In this document: piece after piece, positions 1-11,643 of the stretch
Layout of the letters: each line of letters starts with the position of its first letter
Numbering within the stretch: position 1 is the first letter of the stretch
Assembly (NCBI GenBank): GCA_019454045.1
Contig: SKCR01023742.1
Location: 62,001 to 126,000 of the forward strand
Direction: 5' to 3'
Source of the DNA: Zanthoxylum bungeanum
Lineage: Eukaryota; Streptophyta; Magnoliopsida; Sapindales; Rutaceae
Length of the DNA stretch: 64,000 nt
Position numbers and translations under genes: made by a program
The notes under the pieces: model-generated
Seen by the model: only the letters and a program-made list of their open reading frames with translations
What the model was told of the DNA's origin: nothing
Databases searched by the model: none

Positions 1-219
1 TATTGCTTTGATTCGCTTTTCTATTGTAATTATCTTTATTTTCGTAGACAGGATCCATACTTTTTGACCTTTCATGATCTCTTTTGTTGTTTAGCTAACA
101 ATCGTCCTTTGGAAGATATTAGTGCTATTATTACTCACCATTTTTCAGGTACTATAAATTCAGCCCGTCATTGCACATTTGAAGGCATCCAGAGTTAAAA
201 AAGAAATACAAAAAAAAAA
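1..219 (+). other. Internal A1 sequence upstream of the LOG ORF
   Basis: AT-rich sequence without a recognisable coding domain. It ends in an A-rich run directly before the LOG start codon. Whether it derives from the captured mRNA leader or from the retrotransposon cannot be decided here. Confidence 0.4.
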
Positions 220-873
220 ATGGAAGCCACTTCAAGAAGACGAGTTGAAAACATCTGCGTGTTTTGTGGTAGTAGTGTTGGTACTAAGCCACAATACATA
301 GAAGCAGCACAAGAATTGGGTCGAGTCTTAGCTGCAAGGAATATGCACTTAATATATGGCGGAGGCAATCTCGGACTTATGGGGATCGTTTCAAAGGCTG
401 TACAGGAAAGAGGCAGTCATGTTTTGGGAATCATCCCAAAACCATTGGCAGAGGCAAATCTTATTGGATCATCAAACGGAGAGGAACTGATCGTGTCAGG
501 TATGTCTGAACAACTGGTAGAAATGATTAACCGTGCTGATGCTTTTATCGCTTTGCCAGGTGGCTTGGGCACATTGGAGGAAATTTTTATAGTTCTATCT
601 TGGGCGAACCTGAACATACACCAGAAACCGCTTGGACTGTTTAATGTTGATGGATTTTATGATTTTCTTTGTGTGTTTCTTGATGATGCCCGAAGAAATG
701 GGTTCGTGTCAAAACCTATGAAAGAACTCCTCTTCACTGCCAGAACTGCTCCGGATCTAATAGACCAACTCATAGCCTATGAACCACAAGTTGACCCTAT
801 CCTTTCAAAGATAAATTGGTCCGAGGACGATCGTGGTAAGAGGCGTCGGATTAATCTGGATCTTAACCTTTAA
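220..873 (+). CDS. LOG-like: LONELY GUY-like cytokinin riboside 5'-monophosphate phosphoribohydrolase, intronless, inside a retrotransposon
   Basis: A 217-codon uninterrupted ORF of normal LOG length. LOG enzymes (lysine-decarboxylase-like Rossmann fold) release the active cytokinin base and ribose 5-phosphate from cytokinin riboside monophosphates, in cytosol and nucleus. Visible signatures are the N-terminal ICVFCGSS (residues 12-19), YGGGNLGLMG (46-55), LGIIPKPL (69-76) and the family motif PGGLGTLEE (113-121). The Arg of the usual MxxRK motif before it is replaced: residues 95-98 read MSEQ. The tail carries KRRR (207-210) and ends LDLNL, which resembles an NLS plus an LxLxL repression motif. 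Plant LOG genes normally have several introns, so this is a retrocopy or transduced cDNA. There is no poly(A) tail after the stop, and retroelement 3' sequence begins within about 60 bp. No frame damage is seen; activity is uncertain. Confidence 0.85.
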   Translation: MEATSRRRVENICVFCGSSVGTKPQYIEAAQELGRVLAARNMHLIYGGGNLGLMGIVSKAVQERGSHVLGIIPKPLAEANLIGSSNGEELIVSGMSEQLVEMINRADAFIALPGGLGTLEEIFIVLSWANLNIHQKPLGLFNVDGFYDFLCVFLDDARRNGFVSKPMKELLFTARTAPDLIDQLIAYEPQVDPILSKINWSEDDRGKRRRINLDLNL

Positions 874-1383
874 TTTCCTATAGATTTTCAGCTAACCAGG
901 TACAACCTTTTTAACTCTCCTTTTACTGTTTAAGACATTGGGGACAATGTCTCATTTAGGTTTGGGGGAGGGAATTAGTTGATCAGTACCTTGTTTTTAG
1001 TTTGTGTGTTGTTTTTAGTCCAAAATTTTTCGAAAAATACAAAAAAATTGGAAAATTTTCAAAAATTACAAAAATATTTTTTTTTTTGTGTTTTTGTTTT
1101 GACTAAAAATGTGAAATTGGTAAGAGATAGCTGAGTAAGGAGTTTCTACTCCTAAGACGTATCTCAAGCCTATTTTCGAAATAAGTTAATTGTTGTTTAT
1201 TTCCTTTTGAATTATTTAATTTGTGAATTCTCCTTAAAACGGACTAAAAGGAATCTTCATATGTTCAGTTAGCAGATATTATCAACATATATAGTAACAT
1301 ACGGACATGAGCTAAAATTGAAAAGTTTGTAATATTCAGTGCTCTAGTTTAATTGGAAGAAACATCTCAAAAAGCAATGGAGT

Positions 1384-1543
1384 AAAAAAAAAAAAAAAAA
1401 AAAAAAAATCCGAGATCCGAGTTATTAAGTCTGTAAGGGTATTTTAACACCTAGTGCCCTAAAACCAACTGGTTTGGGAGTCACTGGCCTAAAGCTCGCT
1501 ACATGGATCGAAGATGCTACAAAAAAAAAAAAAATATATATAT

Positions 1544-1576
<33 letters not shown>

Positions 1577-1690
1577 TCTGAAGTCTGGGTAATTAAGTCC
1601 GTAGGGGTGTCTTAACACCTGGTGCCCTAAAGCCAACTGTTTTGGGAGCCACCGACCCAACACTCGTTACATAGATGGAAGATATTGTAT
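1384..1690 (+). repeat. Imperfect ~100-bp duplication with poly(A) and (AT)n tracts
   Basis: Two diverged copies of one block lie about 170 bp apart (about 1418-1521 and 1588-1688). Both contain the order TTAAGTC, TTAACACCT, GTGCCCTAAA, CCAACTG. A run of about 25 A (1384-1408) precedes the first copy and an (AT)n tract (1534-1575) separates them. Confidence 0.7.
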
Positions 1691-2222
1691 ATAAATAAAA
1701 AATAGAAAAAAAAAATCAAAGAAAAAATCAGAAAAATGAAAAATTATTCCATTGCTGCAAAAAGGTGTTAAATCTGATAGAACTTTAGGACAAAAATATT
1801 ACTCTCTTATCAACTGCACTTATGACTGTTGTGGGCAAAAATGAGTTGTTTAATATTTTGTTGGCTGTGCATATGGAGAATGGTAAAAATAATCGGAGAA
1901 TTTACTTATTCGGTAATTTAGAATGAAACAAAACAACTATTGACTTGGAGTAGAAGTTTCACCTTATTAGTCACTAACATCTTTATTCTCTTTTCCCTTG
2001 TCTTTTTGCTTTTGTGTGCATTAGTTTTATTATCTTTTTACTTTTGTAAAACTTTTGTGGGTATCGTTGCTGTAAGCCCTCACGAGCCTACAACTCGTCC
2101 ACTAGGGACACCTAGGGGTTTAAAGGCTTGTTGCATATGCTAAATGCAACCGTGATCCCTACGAAAGTGGCTTAGTTTAATTTTATTTTTATTTTGTTTT
2201 TTTTCTCGAGGACTAGCAAAAT

Positions 2223-2238
2223 GTTAGGTTTGAGGGTG
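2223..2238 (+). other. Polypurine tract of A1
   Basis: A purine/T-rich stretch, GTTAGGTTTGAGGGTG, directly before the TGATGAGCGG LTR start. It is the expected plus-strand priming site and fixes the LTR boundary. Confidence 0.6.
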
Positions 2239-2865
2239 TGATGAGCGGAAAATATATCAATATTTACCGCCCCTTTAACTTAATATTTTATTTAGTTTCT
2301 CGGGTTTGATGAACGTTTTGATGTGTTTTAGTTTATTTTGCAGATAAATTAATATCGGGTGTCAATGAAATCATTTAGGATGAAATATGGGTCAAATAAT
2401 GGCAATTATTGGACTTGATATTTTAATTTTGGAGATTGGAAATTTGAAAGGGCGTTTTGACGAAGTGCAGTTTTGGAAATTCCAGTTTTGCGCATCTGTC
2501 ATATTTTGGGCATAACTTTTTACTCAGATATTGGATTGAGCTGATTCAAGTTCCAGATTAAAGAAGACTCAAAGATCTACAACCTTGAAAGACAAAATAA
2601 TTTCTAATTCTGAAGATTTCATGCCCGAAATTGATGAACCATCCAGAAGTGTGTAGTGTGTAATTATTAAAGTCACTTTCAATCATTTTCAAAGCAAAAA
2701 AATAAATTAATAAATAAATAATAAAAATTATCAAATCATCACCAAACATGATAAGAGATTAGTGGAGCAATTAATAATGGATTTGGTGGAGCAATTAGTG
2801 GAGCAATTAGTGGAGCAATTAATAATTGATTTGGTGGATGATTTGATGGAGGCAAAAATTTTGCC

Positions 2866-2873
2866 TATAAATA
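2866..2873 (+). promoter_or_regulatory. TATA box in A1 LTR
   Basis: TATAAATA, 627 bp into the LTR. It is conserved at the matching place on the minus strand in A2 (10132-10139). Likely core promoter of the element. Confidence 0.55.
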
Positions 2874-3044
2874 CCAAGCCATTTCATTTGTAAAATTCAT
2901 ACTTTCTTCTAAGGAATTCCTTAAGAATACTAAGAAGATTGTATCTTGTTTGTTTATTTATATCTTTTAGTAATTAATTTCCGCTTTCGCACTTTCTTTT
3001 CTTTACTTTTCAGTTTTTACTTTCCGCAATTTACTTTTATGCAC

Positions 3045-3200
3045 AGTACTTTTCTTTCTTTAATTTTCAGCAATTTACTTTTCAGCAATTTACTTTCAGC
3101 AATTTACTTTCAGCATTTACTTTTCAGCAATTTACTTTTCAGCTTTTACTTTATGTCTTTTATTTTTCAGCATTTTATTTTATGTCTTTTATTTTAAGTT
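3045..3200 (+). repeat. Pyrimidine-rich minisatellite in A LTR
   Basis: About ten degenerate copies of a 12-16 bp unit of the type TTTACTTTTCAGCAA. The same array appears inverted in A2 (about 9430-9570 and 9920-10040), with different copy number. Confidence 0.7.
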
Positions 3201-3951
3201 TTTTCTAGCCCTAGTTATGTGTTAGTTATTTGGGGTTGTGATGAATTCTAATATCACCGATTTATAAGGGGTTATTTTATAGTTTGGGTAATTTAAAGGT
3301 TTACTTATTAAGTCTTAAGCTTAATGCTTCTTGTTGTCTGATCACCAATAAGATTGATGTGGTAAATCTAAAATGAACTAGACATAGGGATTTTAGGTTT
3401 CAGCTTTAGACTTAATAGCCCACGATCTTCCTTGAGGATAGATAACCCTTTAATAGATTTCCTTACAGGATAGACATATACCTGTCAGGCGGGGGTAGCC
3501 ATAATTGGAACTTAAACTTAATGAATCCAGATAATTTGGTTGACATAGACATGTGGTTCAATTGGGTTAAACTGGGTATTTGCGTCTGACCATCGACAGA
3601 GGCTTTTGCATAATTTAGTGTTCCAGGTTAGTAAACTGATTTATTACACAAACATAAAATAATCACTTCATCTTTTAAAAGATATTAGAATGATTCACAA
3701 CCCTAGATCTTGTGTCTTTTATTTTCCTTAGTATTTTCTTTTGTCTTTTTATTTATTTATTTATTTAGCAAATCTACAATCAACCAAATCAATCAAGCAA
3801 TCATTCTCTTCTCCCTCAATTAGATATCTGTAAATAAATAGATTCAATAATTAATAACAACAGTAGGAATTAAGTCCTCGTGGGATCGATATTTTTATAC
3901 TACTTGAACGATACGTGCGCTTGCGTTATACGTGTGTGTTTACGCCGGTCA

Positions 3952-5373
3952 GGTATATTGAGAATCGTAGTGTATTGGGTGTGATGTCAAGATGGAAGTA
4001 TCACTCCAGTCATAGTGGAGATGATGATCACGTAGGATATGAAACTGGTTCTCTTATGTACTGTAGTCATCGGGATAATATGACTAGGTCATGATTATCC
4101 GATCATAGAGACTAGTTACCAGAGATCCGATATGTGCTTCGTACGGGGCAGACACATTTCCAGCCCCAGGCCTTGCACGTGACATCCGATGCTGGATCGA
4201 AATATGCAATACTACGTATACTATGCCTGATATAGATCACATATTCCGGTAAGAATATTTCTGGAGAATTGGGTAGGCACGATGCTTTGCTAGAAGCCAA
4301 CCATGTCTTGTAAATCGGTAAAAACGTAGTACTAGGTACGTACGTGTTCGGATAGTCCGACGACCGGATTTACTGCCAACATATCCAAGGATCTCATGGG
4401 TCGCTTCCCGAAGATTCACCGATGACGTATGACTCGCACTTTATTAATCTGGGATTAATTACGGAGATATTTTATTTGGGATAAAATATTATTTAAAAAG
4501 AGAGAACGATTAATTTGGAATTAATCGATAAAATAATATATTCGATATATTATACGAAATTGGATTTCGACGCGGAATTAAAATTAGATTTTAATTCGGA
4601 TAAACAAGTTAATTTAGAATTAATTCGTTAGCGACGTGAATAGTGATTTTGCTAGGCATAATTATTTAATTACGTCGCAACGGAAAATTCGTTAATTCGG
4701 AATTAACGAACCCGAGCCCGAGAGTGTTTGCGTGCATACTCGCATTTGGATTTCAAGTGCGGCCCACAAGTCACATTAAGCGTCAAATCACTAGTCAATC
4801 AATTGATGTGATGTCTAGTCACTTTGAGTGATGTGACAACTTGTCATTTGTGATTGATGGTGGTAGTTGGAGAGCTTTAATGCTTGTACCTTTTTTGACT
4901 TTTTGAAATTCAAAAAATTTGGTATATCTTTTAATTGATTTTGGAAATCAATAATCAAACACAAAAAAAAAAACACATCTTCATCTCTCTCACTCTCTCT
5001 CGGCTTAGGCCATTTTCTTCCTTATTTTCACTGCAAATGCCGTGAGTTATAGGAGAAGCATAGGAAGTTTTGCGGCAAAATTTCCGGAGTGCTAGCACGC
5101 TTTAAGGGTCTTGCGAAGGTGATTGGGAACTAATTTCGTGAGCATGGAATACACAATCCAAAGCTTGGAGCTTGGAGGACACCATGGTCGAAAATGGAGG
5201 AGCAAAATGGAGCAGAAAGCCGAGAGCCACATGGATGAAAAGCTTGAAGTTTTGTTGTTCCTCGCGTCGCCACAACCGATCGTTGTAAGTATGATTCCGC
5301 CATGCTTTTACGAGTATTCACATATATGTTTCATTGTTTGAATTGATCCCCGAGACCTTAGAGAAACCCAACA
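3952..5373 (+). repeat. K7: 3' two-thirds of a K-family copia LTR
   Basis: Matches the K LTR from about position 570 to its end, finishing GAAACCCAACA at 5373. The LTR start is missing because A1 inserted here; it should lie to the left of A1 outside the window. Beyond 5373 the sequence is K leader in the opposite orientation, so K7 inserted into K6. The first bases after it, GAAGT, are the predicted TSD. Solo LTR versus full element cannot be told. Confidence 0.8.
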
Positions 5374-7037
5374 GAAGTGATCTTGACTTTGGCAACAAAT
5401 CACAACTTGGACAAGACATGCGATATGGAACAAAGCCTTCATGAATCAAACACATCCGCGATGGACAAAGACCTTGACTTTGGCCAACAAACCAGTGCCA
5501 ATCTTGGATCTTAAGAATGAATCATTCAATGGAAGGAAAAACGCTTAATATATGTTGAGGGTTTTTTCGCGTAATTGCAACCAATTAATTATCTTTGATT
5601 AGGTCTCATCATACACCCTTAAGCATTCATTCTAAATGCATAATAATGCGCGATAAATAAATTTAATAATGATATGCAGATGGATATTTAAAACAACTTG
5701 TTCCTAGAACAAATCTCTCATTTTCCTCTCTCCCGCTAGCACAAATCTTACTTCTACCCAATTACATAACACTTCTAAAGAAACCTCATTTACATTGAGG
5801 GGAATAGATGAGAAGAGAAATACAAAGAATCAAGAGGTAATAGGCTGGACACGCAAGTCCAATTTAATAAATTCTAAATTTATTACAATAATTTCCAAAA
5901 TTGCCTTCACCCATCTAATATCCATCTGATATACATTATTCATACATCACATCCATGTATTCACACAAAGCATGTTATCAATCAATCTAATCCAATTAAT
6001 TAATATGAAATTAATGACCATCCAATCTTCAAACAACGATTTGATTTGCGCGAGTCCAACTCGTTTTAAGAATAAGTACTCAAAGTACGAATTCTTGAAT
6101 TATATTAAACTACAATATTAAATCCAATTTAATTTGTATTCAATACTAATTCTTTATTTAATTCCAAATTAAATAATTACACTTTATTAATGTGCCTTTT
6201 ACGACTTAGATTCTAAATCTAATCATTACGAGTCTCAAAGCCCAATTAACATCCAATGTCAATTTAATTAAAGTCCAATGGGCTTTCAATTAATTTGTAA
6301 GGCATGGACTTTGGCAACCAAAACCCAATAAGGAATCACCCTTTGCCAAAAATCAATTTAGGCCCATTAGGCCCAATTAAAATTTTAAAGGCCCATTTTA
6401 TCATATTTGGACTTTATGGATATGGTTTTGGGCCCAATTGGATCCAACCAATTAACCTAAACCATGCTTGGCCCAACCAAGCCCATTAAGCCCAAATACA
6501 ACTTTATAAGCCCAATTCCAAATTTAGCCCAACTAATTAAATTCCAAAATTCCAAATTTCAAAATTTAATTAACTAAAGTGCATAAGCCATAATTAATTA
6601 ACCAAATTAACATTACCAAAATACCAATTTACTCAATTAATCATGCTAATCATCATCAACGCATGTCCAACATTATTGAATCAAAAAATCAATTTATTTC
6701 ATGCTATAATGGTCACGGCAATTTGGGGATTTTTTGTTCGATTTCGATTTCAATCCAATTAAATCATAAATCAACATTTCCCAAGTCTTTCAACTCATCC
6801 AATGATCAAAAAACAAAAAATTACCATGACATTAGGGCTTCTCAACTTTCGGCCAAGCCTACTAGTTTGGGGAAAATTAATCCAATCCAATTTTCATCAA
6901 ATTGATAATGCATAACACTATGTTATCATCATTCAAGCATACTCAATCAATCAATTTCATCAAATCTTGCTCAAACCAATTTTACCCAAATTTTACCTTA
7001 ATTCAATTTCATGCTTAATCAAGGCTCTTGATACCAT
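5374..7037 (-). mobile_element. K6 5' leader (minus strand), truncated
   Basis: Reverse complement of the K leader seen at 24168-26200 and 54093-55600. It runs from a tRNA-iMet primer site at 7037 down to the K7 insertion at 5374. It is AT-rich and full of short TTGGGC/GGCCCA-type words. No coding domain is visible; the gag and pol of K6 are displaced out of the window. Confidence 0.8.
7024..7037 (-). other. K6 primer-binding site
   Basis: On the minus strand, ATGGTATCAAGAGC follows the LTR end at once. It is a near match to TGGTATCAGAGC, the usual initiator tRNA-Met site of plant copia elements. Confidence 0.75.
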
Positions 7038-9044
7038 TGTTGGTTTTCTAAGTTATCCCAAGATCAAATTAAGCGATGAAACATGTGAATAAATCAAAGT
7101 AAAGTTGCGGAATACTCACTTTCATCGGCTTTTGGATGCGATGAAACACAAAAATTTCTGCTCCCTTGAAGCTCTCGGCCATGCCTTCTTTTTGTGCTCC
7201 TTGTTTCGGTCAAGCCCTCTATGGATGATCTTCAAGCTCCAAGCTTTGTGAATTGATTTAATTCTCATGAATGGGTTTCCCTATCACCTTTGTGTGACCC
7301 CTTGGATGTGCTAGCATCTTGGAAAATTTTGCCACAAATCTTCCCATTTTGCTTCTTCTATCTCTCGGCCATGAGAGAAAAGATTAGAGAGAATTTTGGC
7401 ACCAAGGCCGAATGAGGGAGAGGGGGAGAGAAGAAGATGATTTGGTTTTTGTGTATTTGGATTTCTAAAATCTAAAACCAAAAAAAAAAAAAACAAAGTC
7501 AAAAAGGTACAAGGCATTAAAGCCTTCCATCTATTCCATCATTCAAAAAATGACAAGTTGTCAATCACCAAAAATGTGACAAGTTACCCATCACATGAAT
7601 GACTAATGATGTGACCCATGATGTGAATTATGGGCCCCACTCGATTCGAAATGCGAGGGGGCCCGCAAACACTCCCGGGCTCGGGTTCATTAATTCCGAA
7701 TTAACGAATTTTCCGTTGCGACGTAATTAAATCAAATTTAATTAAATAATTATGCCTAGTAAAATTACTATTCAGGTCGCTAGCGAATTAATTCTAAATT
7801 AACTTGTTCGCCCGAATTAAAATCTAATTTTAATTCTGCATCGAAATCTAATTTCGTATAATATATCGAATATATTATTTTATCGATTAATTCCAAATTA
7901 ATCGTTGTCTCTCTTTAAATAGTATTTTATCCCAGATAAAATATCTCTGTAATTAATCCTAGATTATTTTTTTCTCTCTAATAATTAGTCCCAGATTAAT
8001 AATGTGCGAGTCATATGTCATCGGTGAATCTTCGGGAAGCGACCCATGAGATCCCCGGATATGTTGGCAGTAAATCCGGTCGTCGGACTATCCGAACACG
8101 TACGTACCTAGTACTACGTTTTTACCGATTTACAAGACATGGTTGGCTTCTAGCAAAGCACCGTGACTACCCAATTATCCAAAAATATTCTTAAAGGAAT
8201 ATATAATCTATATTAGGCGTAGTATACGTAGTATTGCGTATTACGATCCAGTATCAGATGTCACGTGCTAGGCCTGGGGCTGGAATCGTGTCTGCCCCGT
8301 ACGAAGCACATATCGGATCTCTGGTAACTAGTCTCTATAATCGAATAATCATGACCTAGTCATATTATCCCGATGACTGTAGTACTAAAGAGTACTAGTT
8401 CCGTATCCTACGTGACCATCATCTCCATATGACTGGAGTGATATTTCCATCTTGACATCACACCCAATACACTACGATTCTCAATATACCCAGAAGAGGC
8501 GTACACAAAACCTGTTAAAGCCCTGGACGACCAAAACCAAACTATATTGATTGTCGCAAGTAGTAGCGGTGCAAGTCTCAGGTTATGACCAAATACACCT
8601 ACCTTGATTCAGACTTCCATAGACACATAGTCATACTACCAATGAAATTCTGAGGGATCTATCCAGAGCGAAGCTGTTTCCGTACCATCGGTAAACACAA
8701 CCTCCTATTACACTTGCATGAGTATCCAATACCCAAATATATGAGAACTATGTCGTTATGCTCCCACAACACGCACAAGTGCAATACTAGTCTATTCTGC
8801 ATTATCGATGTCCAATCTCGATAATACTACGACTAAGGATGTTTTAATGATTAAACCTTCATGGATTGATACTGTCTCATATCTTATCAATCCGGAACTA
8901 ATCATATGGACTTTTATCATTTATATATCCCAGTAATCCAATTACAAATGATAAAAGAGCAATTTCCTTTGTCACATAGTTAATTTGTACAACAACACCA
9001 TGTTTTGTACAAATAGTGATGCTATGGGTCATAATTGTCCAACA
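7038..9044 (-). repeat. K6 5' LTR (2007 bp, minus strand)
   Basis: On the minus strand it starts TGTTGGACAATTATGACC at 9044 and ends AAAACCAACA at 7038. It contains the hairpin ladder typical of K LTRs (about 7683-8005). It is inserted within A2; the adjoining bases CCTAT (9045-9049) are the predicted TSD, but the other copy is not in view. Confidence 0.85.
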
Positions 9045-9574
9045 CCTATGTCAACCAACTTATCTGGATTCATTATGATTAAGTTCCAATTATGGCTACC
9101 CCCGCCCGACAGGTATTATCCTATCCTTTAAGGAAATCTATTAAAGGGTTATCTATCCTCAACGAAGATCGTGGGCTATTGAGTCTAGGGTTTAAACCTA
9201 AAATCCCTTTTCCAAGTTCATTTCAAGTTTACCGAATCAATCTTATTAATGGCCAGTTAACCAGAAGCATTAAGACTAAGGCTCAATAAATAAACCTTTA
9301 TATTACCAAAACCATAAAATAACCCTTTATTAACCGGTTATTTTGGAATTCATCACAACCCTAGATAACTGACTTAGTTACGACACATATTTACGAGTAG
9401 TAAAAACTTAAATAAAATAAAAGACATAAAGTAAATTGATGGAAATTAAATACTGAAAAGTAAATGACGGAAAGTAAATGCTAAAAAGTAAATACTAAAA
9501 ATTAAATGCTGAAAAATAAAAGCTGGAAAGTAAATGCTGAAAAGGAAATACCGAAAGGTAAATAAAGTAAATAT

Positions 9575-9925
9575 ACAATAAAAGAAGATGCTGAGGTAAA
9601 AAGATCCACTTTTATTACTTCTATTTTAAATATCTCATTTAATATAATATATTAACTTTGCATGATAATTACCAACCACCCATATATGCGGTATCCAAAT
9701 TAAGTCAAATTAATAATTAATTACCAACCGACCAATCAGGCGGTATCCAGTTTAGTCAGGTTAAAACCAATTTCAATATTTACCAACCGACCATAAGTCG
9801 ATATCCTCATTAAGTCACGTTTTAACTAGTTTATATATTATATTTAAGGGAGATTAATCTAAATATTAGTAATAAAAGTTTTACCTTTTACCCTAGCAAG
9901 AGGGAGTTATCTCCTCATTACTGAA
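9575..9925 (-). repeat. Extra block with three ~57-bp repeats in A2 LTR
   Basis: Three imperfect units containing TACCAACC and GGTATCC or GATATCC begin near 9669, 9721 and 9781. The surrounding block is absent from the A1 LTR, where the CAG-rich minisatellite is continuous. Confidence 0.6.
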
Positions 9926-10131
9926 AAGTAAATTGCTGAAAAGTAAAGAAAGGAAAGTACTGTGCGTAAAAGTAAATTACAGAAAGTAAAGACTAAAAAG
10001 TAAAGAAAAGAAAGTACGGAAGCTGAAATTAAATACTGAAAGCTGTAAATAAATAAGCAAGATACAATCTTCTTAATATTCTTATGGAATTAAATAGAAG
10101 AATGTATGAATTTACAAATTAAATGGCTTGG

Positions 10132-10139
10132 TATTTATA
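10132..10139 (-). promoter_or_regulatory. TATA box in A2 LTR
   Basis: TATAAATA on the minus strand, in the same context as in the A1 LTR (GCCTATAAATACCAAGCC). Confidence 0.5.
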
Positions 10140-10836
10140 GGCAAAATTTTGCCTCCACCAAATCCATTATTAATTGCTCCACTAATTACTCCACCAAATC
10201 CTCCACAAATTGCTATCACGTTTGGTGGAAGTTTGACTATTTTTATTTATTTTTTTATTTTTTTATTTTTTTTTGCTTTGAAAATGACTTTAATAATTAC
10301 GCATAACACACTTCAGGATGTTTCATCAATTTCGGTCATGAAATCTTCAGAATTCAAAATTATTTTGTTATTCAGAGTTGTAGATCTTTGAGTCTTATTT
10401 AATTTGGAACTTGAATCAGCTCAATCCGATATCGGAGTAAAAGGTTATGCCTAAAATACGACAATTGCACAAAACTGGAATTTCTGAAACTGTACTTCGT
10501 TAGAACGCCCTTTCAAGTTTCCAATCTCCAAAATTAATATGTCAAGTCCAATTTTTCCCTTATCTAACCCAAATTTTGTCCTAAATAATTCCATTGAGTC
10601 CCAATATTATTTTATCTACAAAATAAACTAAAACATATCAAAACGTTCATCAAACCCGAGAAACTAAACAAAATATTAAGTAAAAGGGGCGGTAAATATT
10701 GATATATTTTCCGCTCATCAGGTGTCTCTGTCGAAGACATTGATTCCTTATAACTTTGAGGCTCATTTTCTAACAAATATGTCTGAAAATTGGGTCCAAA
10801 TGACTTAGACGTTCTAGCTCTTTTACTACGTCTAGT

Positions 10837-11643
10837 TTACTTTGCCTCAACATTTCTATGTTGATCTGACTCTTGGTCAACCTGATCACTGTCCTTGACA
10901 GTATCAATAGTTCTTTTGAGAGACTCTATTCTTTGTCTTTCCTTACAAGGAAATGTCTCTTCAAAAAATATCGCATTCCTTGACTCAATTATCATATTTA
11001 GATTGATGTCAGGAATCTCAGACTTGTGTACCAAGAATCGATACGCACTACTGTTGCGAGCATATCCGATTAATATTATATCAATAGTTTTGGGTCCTTT
11101 TCTAACATTTTTAGGTTTAGGAACCATTACTTTGGTAAGACACCCCCACACTTTCAGATATTTATAGTAAGGTACATAACCTTTCCACAACTCATATGGT
11201 GTCTTGTACAATCTTCTGTGAGGTAGCTTGTTCAGAACGTAGTTGGCGGAAAGCAAGGCTTCCCCCCAAAAGTTCTGGGATAAACCAAAGCTTGTCCACA
11301 TGACATTCATCATTTCCTTCAACGTTCGGTTTTTACGCTCAACAATCCCATTTTGTTGAGGTGAATAAGGAGCAGTAGTTTCATGAATAATTTCATGATT
11401 GAAACAATATTCACCAAATGGTGACATATATTCACCACCTCTATCACTCATGATTCTCTTGATTTTCTTGCCAAGTTGATTTTTAACTTCGTTCTTATAG
11501 TGCATAAAGCTCTCAACAGCTTCATCTTTTCTCCTCAGCAAATACACATAACAGAATCTTGTGCTATCATCGATAAAAGTGACAAAGTACTTTTTATCGC
11601 CTCTTATTTGCACGATATTCATATCACACATCAGTGTGTACAA
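10837..11643 (-). pseudogene. D2 integrase
   Basis: A 268-codon open stretch. It shows the copia integrase core: FVTFIDDSTRF (about 21-31), the catalytic Asp in SDRGGEY (65-71), the catalytic Glu in QQNGIVERKN (about 96-105), and downstream GYARNSSAYRFLV. The first catalytic Asp region is shifted out of frame at the start (YTLMCDM in place of an HTD motif). After the stop, a second frame continues toward RT before A2 cuts it. Integrases join element cDNA to host DNA; this copy is non-functional because the polyprotein is broken. Confidence 0.75.

Larger units (their letters stand above)
874..2238 (+). other. A1 3' untranslated region
   Basis: About 1.36 kb of AT-rich, non-coding element sequence between the LOG stop and the 3' LTR. 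It contains the GACATTGGGGACAATGTC motif near 933, an A/T-rich low-complexity stretch (1020-1090) and the duplication and microsatellites listed separately. No convincing gene is seen. Confidence 0.6.
1..3951 (+). mobile_element. LTR retrotransposon A1, 3' part, carrying a LOG ORF
   Basis: The 3' part of a Ty3/gypsy-type element. In order it holds an internal region with a LOG ORF (220-873), a long AT-rich 3' untranslated region, a polypurine tract (2223-2238) and a 3' LTR (2239-3951, TG...CA ends). The 5' LTR and any gag-pol lie before base 1. Just after the LOG stop is the motif GACATTGGGGACAATGTC (about 933-950) followed by a T/G-rich stretch; I know this arrangement from 3' regions of plant Athila/Tat-type elements. 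Base 3952 resumes in the middle of a K-family LTR, so A1 inserted into that LTR. The lineage is inferred from the termini only, because no A pol is visible. Confidence 0.75.
2239..3951 (+). repeat. A1 3' LTR (1713 bp)
   Basis: Starts TGATGAGCGG and ends GGTCA (TG...CA). The first 1.3 kb matches the reverse complement of 9045-10720 (A2), which independently defines the LTR start. It contains a TATA box and a pyrimidine-rich minisatellite. The sequence changes abruptly to K-family LTR at 3952. Confidence 0.8.
9045..10720 (-). repeat. A2 LTR, truncated (minus strand)
   Basis: On the minus strand it starts TGATGAGCGG at 10720 and follows the A1 LTR to about its position 1310, where K6 interrupts it. 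It differs from A1 by an extra block (about 9575-9925). It is inserted in the RT region of D2 at 10720/10721. Confidence 0.8.
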
